64,000 bases of DNA from Hyphomicrobiales bacterium (GCA_900489925.1 UEHQ01000021.1:62001-126000); one strand, 5' to 3'. Counted from the stretch's first letter, positions 23,413 to 32,866 are shown. Made by a program: numbers and translations. Notes: a model not told the origin generated them from the letters alone.

Positions 23413-25260
23413 ATGCATGTTGGCTTCAGTCTTGGTGTCGCTCAACCCGATGTCCCCAAAGCGTCGGCTCCCCTCCCGATCGTCGCCTATGGCGACAGTC
23501 TCACCGCAGGCGCCGGTGCCTCAAGTCTTGCTCAGGCATATCCCGCGGTTGCCGCCAACCTCTTCACTCCCTCGCGAACCGTGGCGAACCGTGGCATCGG
23601 CGGGCAGAGTTCGACCGAAATCGCGGCGCGTCAGGGCGGCTTGCCGCTGCTCATCGCTGTGCGCGATAGCAACCCCAAGAACCTTTACCCGCATAGCCGC
23701 GATTGGATGGACACATTCGAAGGTGGCAGCATCAACGGGCTCAGTCATCAGCTTATACAGAAGGGCGGTGACGAGACTGGATTGCCATACGGCGATGTCC
23801 GCATTCAGGGCACGGCAACGGCATCGTTCACCGACATCGGCCGACTGGTCTATGGCGCAATCGTCGCGAACTACGAAATCGAGCCGGGCAGCAGCTGGAC
23901 GATATCCGCGGACGCCCAGTTGGTGGGCGGATCGACCGCCGGGGTCGTCGGTTTGCACCTGCTGCTGATTGAAGCCGATGAACTGGGGGGCTACCTCAAC
24001 GAAATCGCCGCGCCCTCGTTTCAACTCGACGGCACGCGCAGCCACGTCGCAGCAACGGGGCTGGCGACGCACCGGTTCATCCGGTCCACCATCCTGCTTA
24101 GTGTCACCGAAGGTAGCACGATCGATCTGACGCTGCGCATTTTCCCCGGGCAGTTCGAGGCGGGCGGGAGCGAGACGGCTCTGCAGCTGACACCGGGCGA
24201 CGGGCAGATACCGGCATACCATCCGACCTATTCCACGACCCACCGCTTCAGCGCCTCAGCAGAGGGATGGACCCCGCGCCAACAGGATAGGCACACGACG
24301 CCGATGAGTGTGGAGGGCGGGAAGCTTGTCATTGAAAACGATGATGCCGGAACGCTGCGGGGATGCGAGCTGGCAGTTGCTGCAATCCCCGAGGGCAAGC
24401 TGATCCGCATCGCCTTCGACATCGAGTTCCCCAACGGGACGGGCCTGATCCACGTCGGCGGATTGAACACGCCGGGCGGCAGCTGGGCGACGAGAACCGC
24501 CGACGGAAACCCGACCTGGGTGATCAGCAGCAGCGGCCATCACGAGCTCGTCTTCACCAGCGGGAACATGGATTTCGGCAATCCGGTGTGTGGCGCGCTC
24601 GCGATCCTCACAAGCGGCACATCAGTCGTCTGGTCGCTCGACAATATCGTGGTCGAATGGGGAGACGACAGTCCGCAGGTTCCGGTCACATACCGATCAA
24701 TCGATTTCTTCCACGGTACCAGTTCGGCCAGCGCCGGCGGTGCCCTGGCCGGCACGCGCGGAACGCTGACGGTCGAATCCGGCTCGACATGGAACTTCAC
24801 CAGAAGCGTTGCCGGTGACAGCATCCCGGTGCCTTATGAAACACCCTTCAAATCCGATGAGGCCATGTCACATCGACGCTACCTTCAATGGATCTGGGCC
24901 GGACGAAACAACGCAATGGATCAGGCAGCCGTCCTGTCCGATATCGCGTCGATGGTGGCTCACACGACGAGCGGACGGTTTCTGATCGGCTCGATCCTGA
25001 CCTCGGCAAACGACACGCCGCAGACGAAACAGGCTATCTTCAATCTGAACAGCGAACTGCTCCGTCGCTACGGGCCGCATTATATCGATCTGCACGCCGC
25101 GCTTCTTGCGGCAGGCGATGGGAGCGCGCTCGATGACGAGGACCGTGCCGCCGGCATCGTTCCCCGATCACTGCGATCCGATGGCATCCATCTGAACGAC
25201 CAGGGTTATGCCATCGTCGCGGAAGCGTGGGTCGCCGCCACGCTTGCTATGGGCTGGTAA
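23413..25260 (+). CDS. SGNH/GDSL hydrolase with large inserted beta-rich modules
   Basis: 615 residues from ATG 23413, with GGAG 7 bases upstream. Block I GDSL (nucleophile Ser29 in IVAYGDSLTAGAGAS) and block II (NRGIGGQSS) are at the N-terminus. The GxND-like ILTSANDTP and block V DGIHLNDQGY (catalytic Asp/His) are at the C-terminus. Between them are about 400 residues resembling carbohydrate-binding jelly rolls (HRFSASAEGWTPRQQDRHTT, then GKLVIENDDAGTLRGCELAV). No signal peptide is obvious. Next to an exopolysaccharide operon, a role as polysaccharide O-acyl esterase is plausible. Its 3' end overlaps the convergent acyltransferase gene by 14 bases. Confidence 0.82.
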   Translation: MHVGFSLGVAQPDVPKASAPLPIVAYGDSLTAGAGASSLAQAYPAVAANLFTPSRTVANRGIGGQSSTEIAARQGGLPLLIAVRDSNPKNLYPHSRDWMDTFEGGSINGLSHQLIQKGGDETGLPYGDVRIQGTATASFTDIGRLVYGAIVANYEIEPGSSWTISADAQLVGGSTAGVVGLHLLLIEADELGGYLNEIAAPSFQLDGTRSHVAATGLATHRFIRSTILLSVTEGSTIDLTLRIFPGQFEAGGSETALQLTPGDGQIPAYHPTYSTTHRFSASAEGWTPRQQDRHTTPMSVEGGKLVIENDDAGTLRGCELAVAAIPEGKLIRIAFDIEFPNGTGLIHVGGLNTPGGSWATRTADGNPTWVISSSGHHELVFTSGNMDFGNPVCGALAILTSGTSVVWSLDNIVVEWGDDSPQVPVTYRSIDFFHGTSSASAGGALAGTRGTLTVESGSTWNFTRSVAGDSIPVPYETPFKSDEAMSHRRYLQWIWAGRNNAMDQAAVLSDIASMVAHTTSGRFLIGSILTSANDTPQTKQAIFNLNSELLRRYGPHYIDLHAALLAAGDGSALDDEDRAAGIVPRSLRSDGIHLNDQGYAIVAEAWVAATLAMGW

Positions 25261-25837
25261 TGTGCGCTCGCTGCCGAATGAACCGGGCCGGGTTTCCCGC
25301 GTGGACGCTCCACGCGGGAAGATCCTTGAACGCAACACCCCGCGCGCCGAGAACCGCGCCCTCCTCAACGATCACGCCCGGCCCGACGAATGCCTCGGCA
25401 GCAACCCAGGCGTTGGCGCCGATCGTGATCGGCCGCGCAACCAGCTGGAAATGCGGGTTGTCAATGTCATGCGTGCCGGCGCAGAGATGGGCGCCTTGGG
25501 ACACAATGGCGTGCGCGCAGATGCGGATCGGCGCCATGCTATAGCACCTCACACCAGGGCCGATCAGCGTGTTGGCTTCCATCGTGAGGTTCGGCGGGTA
25601 CCATATCTTCGTCGAGCCATGAACGCGCGCATTCGACGCCAGTTTCGCGCCGAACAGCCTCAGCAGCAGCGCCCGCCAAGGGTGAAGCGGAGCCGGCGTC
25701 CATGCCGCGAGGAGCGCCCAGGTCAACTTCCATACCGCCCGATGCGCTCGGTGCCTGAGGCTGAAGCTCGGGCCACCGCTCCGCGATCCGCTTGCTTGGG
25801 CGTCCAATATCCCCAGCTGCCGCTGTTCCATTTCCAT
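25247..25837 (-). CDS. Hexapeptide-repeat (WcaF-like) acyltransferase
   Basis: 196 residues; left-handed beta-helix acyltransferase of the WcaF/LacA type that would acetylate sugar repeat units. Hexapeptide turns are visible (ANTLIGPGVRCYS, ICAHAIVSQGAHLCAGTHDI, IGANAWVAAEAFVGPGVIVE), with the catalytic His in AGTHDIDNPHF and the closing GNPARFI. Its ATG overlaps the TAA of the upstream polymerase gene (TAATG), so it is translationally coupled as the last gene of the polysaccharide operon. Confidence 0.9.
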   Translation of the reverse strand: MEMEQRQLGILDAQASGSRSGGPSFSLRHRAHRAVWKLTWALLAAWTPAPLHPWRALLLRLFGAKLASNARVHGSTKIWYPPNLTMEANTLIGPGVRCYSMAPIRICAHAIVSQGAHLCAGTHDIDNPHFQLVARPITIGANAWVAAEAFVGPGVIVEEGAVLGARGVAFKDLPAWSVHAGNPARFIRQRAHITSP

Positions 25838-27159
25838 TACAGGCTTTGTCCTTCCGTCGCACTGACCGCGCGCGTCACGTCGCGCCGAACCGGGATCGCT
25901 GCCAGTCGCATGACGAGCATCTGACAGGTGAAGAGTGGCAACACCGCCCCCACCGGACCGCGCAGGAGGATCGGAAGCGAGGACGCAATAACGAAATGCA
26001 TGACGTGAACCTGGAAGAAGCTGCCCCAGGTCGAGCGAAGCGCGCTTCGCAGCAAGATGGCCGCGACGGTGCCGCCGAGCACCACACCCAGGAAACCGAA
26101 ATCCATGTAGAAATCGCAGCCGAGAAAGAAAGACAGGTTTGGCGTGCCGTACATGCCCGCGGAGAACAGTTCATTGCCAATATCCAGGCCACCGACGATC
26201 GGCTTTCCTTCCCACATTGCTCGCGGAACGAAGAAGAGAACCACAGCTGTCATCTTTTCACCCCAAAGATGATCGTGGGCGGACATGAAACGAACGGCGT
26301 GAACGGCGGTGTCGAAGACGTCGATGGAAGGAATGTCGAAGAAATTGCCGACAACGGACAATTGGGAGAGATCGGAGAGCCCGCTCAGACCCGATCGCGT
26401 CGTGATATTGAGGATCGGAAAGCCGACGGTCAGCGCGAGCAGGCTGGCGATGTAAAATTTCGAGGCGGAAACCTTGCCGCCGGCGAGCGCAAGCACGATC
26501 GGTCCCCACACGGCGAGCAGAATGAAACGCGGCGCGTTGAACGGGTTGCGTGAGATCGCGAGCAGAAGCACGGCCGCCAGCAAGGGAATGGCTGCGGCAA
26601 CCCGCTGCTGGGTCAACCAGAAACGAGCGGCCATCAGGCAGGTCGTGACCGATTGCGCAGCCAGAAACAGCATGCCCGCAATGAATGATTGCGATGGGTC
26701 CTGCTCAAGTCGCGGCAGCAGCAATCGCTCAAGACCGCCTTCCGACAGGACGAACAATGCGAAGGATGTGACGTTGACGACCAGCAGACCGGCCAGTCTT
26801 GGCTCTACCGAGGTTGGCGCCCTCTCGCCCTTCTCCATCGAAACGAAGAGAAACGGTAGGCAGAAGAGAACGACAATGATCATTGCCGCGACGTACTCCC
26901 CCGGCTCGTAGGCGAAGCTCGTAATCGCCGTCGTTCCGCCGATCTGGTCGCCATGCAGCCGCTGCAGCGGCGAAATCACAAAGTAGATGAAGAGGCAGAA
27001 CCAGAACACGTCTCCGACCTGAAACTGCTCTGATCCGATCCGCGCGAGGCCCGCCAGCACCATCGCAAGCATGGGCAAGGTCAGCAGGACAACAAATACG
27101 CTGTCGGCGAAAGGAAGATTGGCCAGATAGAGGGCAAGTACCGTTCCGATCCGGATCAT
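25837..27159 (-). CDS. Oligosaccharide repeat-unit polymerase (Wzy-like)
   Basis: 440 residues, almost wholly hydrophobic, about 11-12 predicted helices with a longer periplasmic loop near residues 330-370 (DHLWGEKMTAVVLFFVPRAM, then WEGKPIVGGLDIGNE). Wzy proteins share topology, not sequence, and the PR..W..KP pattern is seen in this class. The start ATG 27159 overlaps the TGA of the flippase gene (ATGA). The frame stays open far upstream of this start but there it only shadows the flippase gene. Role as polymerase is inferred from topology and context. Confidence 0.8.
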   Translation of the reverse strand: MIRIGTVLALYLANLPFADSVFVVLLTLPMLAMVLAGLARIGSEQFQVGDVFWFCLFIYFVISPLQRLHGDQIGGTTAITSFAYEPGEYVAAMIIVVLFCLPFLFVSMEKGERAPTSVEPRLAGLLVVNVTSFALFVLSEGGLERLLLPRLEQDPSQSFIAGMLFLAAQSVTTCLMAARFWLTQQRVAAAIPLLAAVLLLAISRNPFNAPRFILLAVWGPIVLALAGGKVSASKFYIASLLALTVGFPILNITTRSGLSGLSDLSQLSVVGNFFDIPSIDVFDTAVHAVRFMSAHDHLWGEKMTAVVLFFVPRAMWEGKPIVGGLDIGNELFSAGMYGTPNLSFFLGCDFYMDFGFLGVVLGGTVAAILLRSALRSTWGSFFQVHVMHFVIASSLPILLRGPVGAVLPLFTCQMLVMRLAAIPVRRDVTRAVSATEGQSL

Positions 27160-28457
27160 GGATTGACCTGGACCGAAGTGGCGCGCGTTATCCGTCGAAA
27201 AGGACGGCAGACGCAAAGCATCATGACGCCGTGGCTCAGAACCTCCGCGGTTGCCAGCCCCGGGAGCCCGAGCCACCAGCCGAGGCCCGCGCTCGCGACC
27301 AGACAAGCGATCATGGCGGTATTCATCGCCCACGCAACCAGAGCATATCGCCCCAACGCCTGCGCGGCCTGCGCCACCGTCTGCGCCAGGGCGCCGGTCA
27401 GAATGCCGACAGAGAACAGCGCGACGACGGCTGCCGCGCTTGCTAGCGCACCGTCGAGCAGTATCGAGCAGCCGGCGGCACCAACGAGCAGGCCCGACGC
27501 CATGGCCACCGCCAGCAGGGTTGCCAAACGCTGGGTTCGAAACGCAGCCCGAAAAGGCTTTGCCGCCGATAGCAGATTTCTGGCAAGCACTGCGAAATGT
27601 GCCCTGCGAACGAAGTCCAGCACTTGCGACACAGCAGCCGCGATCTGGCGCCCGTAAACGAAGAGCGCGGTCGCTACCTCCCCCAGAACCAATGAACAGA
27701 CGACGATCTGAAACCGGAATGACAGTTGCCCCGGAAGTACGGAAAGCAGGACGGCGCCGCCTTCCCGCGCGAATTCCAGGCTTTGCGTCCGCGTGACGTC
27801 CACCGACCGAGGCAAGCAACGCAGCAGACGCAGCACCACCAACTGGGCCGCGACGGCAAAGGCATAGCCGGCCGAAAGCGCAGCACCGAGCACGAGGCCA
27901 GCGGTGCTGGGCGCTTCCTGCGCTGCAAACACGAGAGCAACCGCCGATGAGAGATAGGCCAGTACGCTGGTCGCTCCGCTGATGCCGCTGAACTGCATAC
28001 CGTCGAACACGCCTGCGGCATTGAACGACCAGAAGAACAGCGCCGGAATGGCGGACAAGATATAGAAGCGGTAGAACGGATCCGCCGACACGAGGGCATA
28101 ACCGACCCCGACCGTCGCCACGATGGCGGCAATGCAGAAACGCACGCGGCACGCAGCCCAGTAACACCGGCCGATCTCGACCTGTCGTCCCGCGGCATCC
28201 GCAAGCGAAACGCGCCTGGCGATCGTCGTGACCGACCCGCAATCGACAATCATTAAGGCAAGGATCGCAAAGGAGAAGGACACGCCGAAACGCGCGAGAA
28301 GATCGAACGCGGCGCGACTGACGAGCAAGGTCTGCGCGAGAAAGATCGAGCCCTGCCCCATACCGAAGCTGGCGATCAGCAACAGAGCATTCGCATGGCC
28401 ATTCTGGGATAGTCTTCGAAGGGCCGTCGATCTGGCGACCGTTGCTTCCGGCAGCAT
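27156..28457 (-). CDS. Polysaccharide flippase, Wzx/MOP superfamily
   Basis: 433 residues with about 12 hydrophobic segments (LLLIASFGMGQGSIFLAQTL at the start, LRRAL-like basic loops between helices). The plan fits RfbX/Wzx exporters that flip lipid-linked repeat units across the inner membrane. ATG 28457 overlaps the TGA of the epimerase gene (TGATG), giving the normal length; the frame is open further upstream to 28493 but that part lies inside the epimerase gene. Wzx and Wzy together indicate Wzx/Wzy-dependent assembly. Confidence 0.85.
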   Translation of the reverse strand: MLPEATVARSTALRRLSQNGHANALLLIASFGMGQGSIFLAQTLLVSRAAFDLLARFGVSFSFAILALMIVDCGSVTTIARRVSLADAAGRQVEIGRCYWAACRVRFCIAAIVATVGVGYALVSADPFYRFYILSAIPALFFWSFNAAGVFDGMQFSGISGATSVLAYLSSAVALVFAAQEAPSTAGLVLGAALSAGYAFAVAAQLVVLRLLRCLPRSVDVTRTQSLEFAREGGAVLLSVLPGQLSFRFQIVVCSLVLGEVATALFVYGRQIAAAVSQVLDFVRRAHFAVLARNLLSAAKPFRAAFRTQRLATLLAVAMASGLLVGAAGCSILLDGALASAAAVVALFSVGILTGALAQTVAQAAQALGRYALVAWAMNTAMIACLVASAGLGWWLGLPGLATAEVLSHGVMMLCVCRPFRRITRATSVQVNP

Positions 28458-29431
28458 CACGCCGCCTTCCGCATCAGCTGCCGTTCTATCCACTCATAGG
28501 TCTTCTCAAGCCCGATCGTCAGGCTCTGCGATGGACGCCAGCCGAGTTTCTCCTCGATCAGGCGGTTGTCCGAGTTTCGGCCGCGCACTCCGGTCGGCCC
28601 AGGAATATGCCGCTTGTGAAGACGCTTGCCCGCGATGTCGCAGACCATGTCGACGAGCGTGTTTATGCTCACCATTTCGTCCGAACCGATATTCACCGGC
28701 CCTTGAAAGTCCGAGCGCGTCAGCCGCGTCGTCCCCTCTATGCATTCGTCGACATAGAGGAACGACCGCGTTTGCAGCCCATCGCCCCATATTTCGATCT
28801 CGCCGCCGGAGGAAGCCATCGCGACCTTCCGGCAGATCGCCGCCGGCGCCTTCTCCTTGCCGCCCTCCCAGGACCCGCACGGGCCGAAGATATTGTGATA
28901 CCGGGCGATCCGGTTGGTCATCCCGTGATTGCGGTTGTAGGCGAGGAAAAGCCGCTCCGAGATCAGTTTCTCCCACCCGTACTCGCTGTCCGGCGCCGCC
29001 GGATAGGCCGAGGATTCCCGGCAGTTGGGGTTATCAGGATCTTCCTGGTTGTAGGCTGGATAGATACAGGCAGACGACGAATAGAAGATGCGATCGATGT
29101 GCCGCAACCGGGAGAAACCCGCCACGTTGAGATTAATGGTCGCAGAATTGTGGATGATGTCGGCATCATGCTCGCCGGTGAAGATGTAGCCGGCGCCGCC
29201 CATGTCGGCAGCCAGCTGATAGACCTCGTCAAAGCGACCGTCGATCACCTGTTCGCAAACGCTCTGGCTCCTGAGATCGCCAATGACGAATTCATCGGCC
29301 GCACTTTCCTCGTAATCAGGAAACTTCAGATCGACCCCGCGAACCCAAAGGCCCTCATGTTTCAATCGTTGAACGAGATGGCTGCCGATGAAGCCACCGG
29401 CACCACAGACAAGAGCAGTCTTCCCACGCAC
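28457..29431 (-). CDS. GDP-mannose 3,5-epimerase-like SDR enzyme
   Basis: 324 residues from GTG 29431. Extended short-chain dehydrogenase with NAD-binding CGAGGFIGSHL (9-19). Residues equivalent to the plant GDP-mannose 3,5-epimerase catalytic set are all present at a constant offset of 23: Cys122 (SSSACIYP), Tyr151 and Lys155 (YGWEK), Lys194 (GGKEKAPAA). Further GME signatures are AADMGGAGYIF, YHNIFGPCGSWEGGKEK, DGLQTRSFLYVDECIEG, NIGSDEMVSIN and HIPGPTGVRGRNSDN. The product would be GDP-L-galactose or GDP-L-gulose. It is second in the polysaccharide operon, 15 bases after the glycosyltransferase gene. Confidence 0.9.
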   Translation of the reverse strand: MRGKTALVCGAGGFIGSHLVQRLKHEGLWVRGVDLKFPDYEESAADEFVIGDLRSQSVCEQVIDGRFDEVYQLAADMGGAGYIFTGEHDADIIHNSATINLNVAGFSRLRHIDRIFYSSSACIYPAYNQEDPDNPNCRESSAYPAAPDSEYGWEKLISERLFLAYNRNHGMTNRIARYHNIFGPCGSWEGGKEKAPAAICRKVAMASSGGEIEIWGDGLQTRSFLYVDECIEGTTRLTRSDFQGPVNIGSDEMVSINTLVDMVCDIAGKRLHKRHIPGPTGVRGRNSDNRLIEEKLGWRPSQSLTIGLEKTYEWIERQLMRKAA

Positions 29432-29446
29432 GCTACGCCCCCAGCG

Positions 29447-30655
29447 TTAGATTGCTTTCAACTCCGGCAAGAACAGGCCGGCAAAAATCCCCTCGAAACG
29501 ATCGCCGATCCGTTGAATGTCAAAATTCTTCTCCGCGTAATCCCGCCCGTTCGCACCGAGCGTCTTGCGCAAAGGCACATCCCCCGCAAGCTTTCGAAGG
29601 TTTTCGATAAACGACCCCGCATCGCTTGGTGACGAGACAAGCCCGGCCTGCACCCTTTCGATAATCCGGCGTGCAAGGTTTCCCGTCGGGATCGCAGCAA
29701 GAATGGGCTTCCCGCAGCAGAGATAGGTCAGCACCTTGGATGGTACCGAAAATATGCCCGCATCCTGCTCGATCATCGCAATCAGGATATCGGCCTTCGC
29801 CAACACTTTCGGCAGATCGCCGAAAGGCACCCAGGCCCTGACCGACAGATTGGCAACACCTTCCTCGCTCGCGCGGCGGGAAAGGCTATCGGCGACTTTC
29901 CCCTCGGAAAAAACCTCGATGGAAACAGGCAACTGCTTGGCGGCGGCGAGTAGAATATCGGGATTGTGCTTGTATCCGAGGGTCCCAGCATAGATCGCGT
30001 GGGCCCGCCCCTCCTCGCCCGCCGGAAGCGCAGTTTCGCTGCCAGAGTCCGTCATCTCGCCCAACGGCGCCCAGTTCTCGACGACCGAGACGCGCGCGCG
30101 AGCAACACCCTGCTGTCGCAGGATCGAAACAAAATCCTCGGTGATCGCAACCACATGATCGCTGCGTCGCAGGAGCGAATATTCCAGTCTCCGGTAGCGA
30201 GCCGCGATCACGCCGCCGAGCACCGGAAGCGCCTTCGGAACGACCCGACTGATCGCCTCGCTATAGATGTCCTGAAGCCAGAAGACGAACTTCGCGGCAC
30301 AGGCACGCGCGGCCTTGTAGATCAACGCCTGTGTGTCAAGCGGCGCATTGGAGGACACGACGATATCGGGCCGGAAATGCCTGATCTGCCGCGCCACCAT
30401 CCGGCCGAACTCGATTTCCTGCGATCTCCGTTTGAAGAAGCTGTTCTTCTGGAAGGTTTCGGCGAGCGAAAGTCCAACGATGTCAAGCGTATCGGGATCA
30501 TCGGCCTTGGTGGCGAGGTCGCCCTTCGGGGTCTGGAAGCTCGCCGAATAGACGTGCGACAGCGTGTGGCCCCGTCGTGCCAGACAACGGGAAAGCTCGA
30601 TCTGGAACGGATGTCCGGAATAGTCGTGAACGAGAATCCGCATGCCCTCGACCAT
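29447..30655 (-). CDS. Glycosyltransferase family 4 (GT-B)
   Basis: 402 residues. N-terminal donor-independent half starts MRILVHDYSGHPFQIELSRC; the C-terminal half has the GT4 nucleotide-sugar site (AIYAGTLGYKHNPDILLAAA, ADILIAMIEQDAGIFSVPSK with the E-x7-E-like region, CGKPILAAIPTGN). Similar to colanic acid WcaI/WbuB-type enzymes. Start 30655 is the first ATG; an internal ATG at 30643 has GAGG close by. It is the first gene of the coupled operon. Sugar specificity unknown; the neighbouring epimerase suggests a GDP-hexose donor. Confidence 0.88.
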   Translation of the reverse strand: MVEGMRILVHDYSGHPFQIELSRCLARRGHTLSHVYSASFQTPKGDLATKADDPDTLDIVGLSLAETFQKNSFFKRRSQEIEFGRMVARQIRHFRPDIVVSSNAPLDTQALIYKAARACAAKFVFWLQDIYSEAISRVVPKALPVLGGVIAARYRRLEYSLLRRSDHVVAITEDFVSILRQQGVARARVSVVENWAPLGEMTDSGSETALPAGEEGRAHAIYAGTLGYKHNPDILLAAAKQLPVSIEVFSEGKVADSLSRRASEEGVANLSVRAWVPFGDLPKVLAKADILIAMIEQDAGIFSVPSKVLTYLCCGKPILAAIPTGNLARRIIERVQAGLVSSPSDAGSFIENLRKLAGDVPLRKTLGANGRDYAEKNFDIQRIGDRFEGIFAGLFLPELKAI

Positions 30656-30867
30656 GTCTTGTTGGCTATGATTTTCTGAAAAATGCTATTCCACGCGCTC
30701 GGCTGCCAATATCGGGCGGCCGATATGCTATTCCATCAAGAATAAGGCGTCGGTTGTATTTGCAATTTAACTAAACTTTTACGAAAACAACCTGGATGTC
30801 AAGCTCAACCGGGCATATCGCTTAAATTGCATTCAAATTCGAACCGGCTGTGGTCGCCGGCATTGTC
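30656..30867 (-). promoter_or_regulatory. AT-rich leader of the polysaccharide operon
   Basis: About 210 bases between the tyrosine-kinase gene and the first operon gene, much richer in A and T than its neighbours, including ATTTGCAATTTAACTAAAC. It probably holds a separate promoter for the five-gene operon. No exact consensus was identified. Confidence 0.4.
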
Positions 30868-32688
30868 TCAGATCCGCGAAGGCGAATAGACGCCGCCGAA
30901 ACTCAGCCACTTTTTCTGATCCTGCCGGTTCAACACCGCAACGATCGGAACACCGTCACGGACGTTTGCCTTGAGCTCGGCAACAGCCTTGCGAGCCACG
31001 CTTTGAGGCGTATTAGCCCAGCGGACAACGAAGAGAACCGCGTCGCACAGGCGGGCAAGATAGAGTGCATCCACCGCCGCATCGACCGGCGGCGTATCGA
31101 TGACCACATAGTCGAAGTGCTGACGTGCGCGCGAAAGCAGCGCCCTGATTTTCGGGCTCATCAGCAGGTCGTCGGTCGGAAACTCGGCCGGACGCGCGCC
31201 CAGGATCACGGAGAGATTGGTCGCATTGTCGGTCACGACGATATTCGCAAGCCCGGGATCAGGCTCCCCCCGCAGCAGATTGACGAACGCCGGCGTCGGC
31301 TCCCGATCAACATGTCGGTGAATACTGGGCTTGCGCAGATCGCAATCGATCAGCAGCGTTCGTTTGCCGGCGCGGGAATAGGTTCGTGCAAGCGAGGCCG
31401 CAAGCGTCGACTTGCCGTCCTGATGCGACGGCGATGACACCATGATCACGATCCCCTGTTCCTGGCCGTCATCGAGAAATGCTGCCCGGCTGAGCAGCGC
31501 CTGCTCGACAGACACCCTGATGCGCCTGATCGATTCCGAGAAGACCGAAAGCGGCGCGGTTATGATCGTGTCCGAGAGGCCACGGCCATGCGGTTTGTCC
31601 AGCTCGCTCCCTTCCTGATGCGGCACCACGGCTGCCAGCGGGATGTTCAACACCGCGCTCACCTGATCTTCGCCGGTAAACCCGCCGACGAAAAACTCGC
31701 GCAGGAAGGCAGCGCCAAGACCAATGCAAACGGCTACCAGCGCCATAACGGCCAGGATCGGCAAGGTCTTCGGATAGGAGGGGTCGATTGGCGCCATTGC
31801 CCGCGAGACCACGCGACTGTCCGCCAGTTGCAGCGTGGCCTGCGCCTCGAAGTCTTGCAGGCGTGTGAGCAGGTTCTGATACTGAGCTCTGGCAATCTGC
31901 GACGACTGCTGAAGGCTGTAGAACTGGGTCACCGTTGCAGAGGGGACGGCACTCCCGCCATCGGCCATGGTCCCAAAACCGGCCGGCGAAATTCGCGGCG
32001 CTGCGTCGATATTGAAGCCCGGCAGGTCATGATGGGAAGCCGTAAAGGCGTCGAGCTCGATCTCATGTTCCGCCAGCAGCTGCTTGGCCGCGGACACCCG
32101 CTGCTGGAGGCTGTTGCGAGCGGCAATCGTACCCGCCACCTTGCTGTCCACCTGGTTCCTGACATAGGCGGTGGTCACCAGGTTGGCGAGCCTTGCAGCC
32201 TTCTCGGCATCCTGCGAGGTGACCCCGACCGTGATCAGATAGGTCAGGCCTTCTCGCCGGACCCTGACCGCGTCTTTCAGCGAGGCAAGCACTGATCCAA
32301 GAGCAACGCTTTCGGATGCCGGAGCAGTCTCCCCGCCAAACAGATCACGGACGCGCGCAATCGTGCCACGACCCGGCCGAAACTCCGGATCCGACAGCAG
32401 ATTGCCGTCTCTGACGACATCGAGCAGAACGGCATCGGACTGAATGATCCGAACCTCACTCTCCACCCGCGAATTGTCAGTCAGCCCGTTTGCCGACACC
32501 GTATCCGGATCAAGCAGGTTCTTGGAACTGGTGTCGACCAGGAGAAGCGCTTGCGCCGTGTATCGCGGCGTCACGGAGAAAACGACGATGAGCGTCAACA
32601 CGAAGATCGCCGCGGCAAAAGCCAGTATCGTCCAGACCTGACGTCGCATCAGGCCGAATAGCGTTCGAAGGTCGGCAATCTCGTTCAT
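30868..32688 (-). CDS. Wzc/ExoP-like polysaccharide co-polymerase and BY-kinase
   Basis: 606 residues. A Wzz-type N-terminal part has a first membrane helix (ILAFAAAIFVLTLIVVFSV, about 21-39), a periplasmic coiled-coil region and a second helix (ILAVMALVAVCIGLGAAFL, near 315-340). The C-terminal bacterial tyrosine-kinase domain has Walker A (SPSHQDGKST, about 419-428), Walker A' (LLIDCDLRKP) and Walker B (YVVIDTPPVD). The tail ends LSFGGVYSPSRI with a single Tyr instead of a Tyr cluster. Start 32688 is favoured because the longer frame adds a non-Wzz segment. It controls chain length and export of the locus polymer. Confidence 0.92.
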   Translation of the reverse strand: MNEIADLRTLFGLMRRQVWTILAFAAAIFVLTLIVVFSVTPRYTAQALLLVDTSSKNLLDPDTVSANGLTDNSRVESEVRIIQSDAVLLDVVRDGNLLSDPEFRPGRGTIARVRDLFGGETAPASESVALGSVLASLKDAVRVRREGLTYLITVGVTSQDAEKAARLANLVTTAYVRNQVDSKVAGTIAARNSLQQRVSAAKQLLAEHEIELDAFTASHHDLPGFNIDAAPRISPAGFGTMADGGSAVPSATVTQFYSLQQSSQIARAQYQNLLTRLQDFEAQATLQLADSRVVSRAMAPIDPSYPKTLPILAVMALVAVCIGLGAAFLREFFVGGFTGEDQVSAVLNIPLAAVVPHQEGSELDKPHGRGLSDTIITAPLSVFSESIRRIRVSVEQALLSRAAFLDDGQEQGIVIMVSSPSHQDGKSTLAASLARTYSRAGKRTLLIDCDLRKPSIHRHVDREPTPAFVNLLRGEPDPGLANIVVTDNATNLSVILGARPAEFPTDDLLMSPKIRALLSRARQHFDYVVIDTPPVDAAVDALYLARLCDAVLFVVRWANTPQSVARKAVAELKANVRDGVPIVAVLNRQDQKKWLSFGGVYSPSRI

Positions 32689-32866
32689 CCGAAAGCAAAC
32701 CCTCGACGGATCCACAACCGGGCACCCGCCCAGGTATTGTTAACAAACAATTACCATAAATGATTGAACATACAACTACAGATCATCGCATTATATTTGC
32801 GGCAACTCCGCGCCGCCCGTCATGTATCGGACAGCCTCGTAAAAGACTGTCCGATCCAGTGTCGAT

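Noticed and set aside
27160..28242. A long open frame extending the Wzy-like gene upstream to about 800 codons
   Set aside because: This part is rich in Arg and Gly, has no membrane pattern and overlaps the flippase gene in another frame. The ATGA overlap at 27159 marks the true start.
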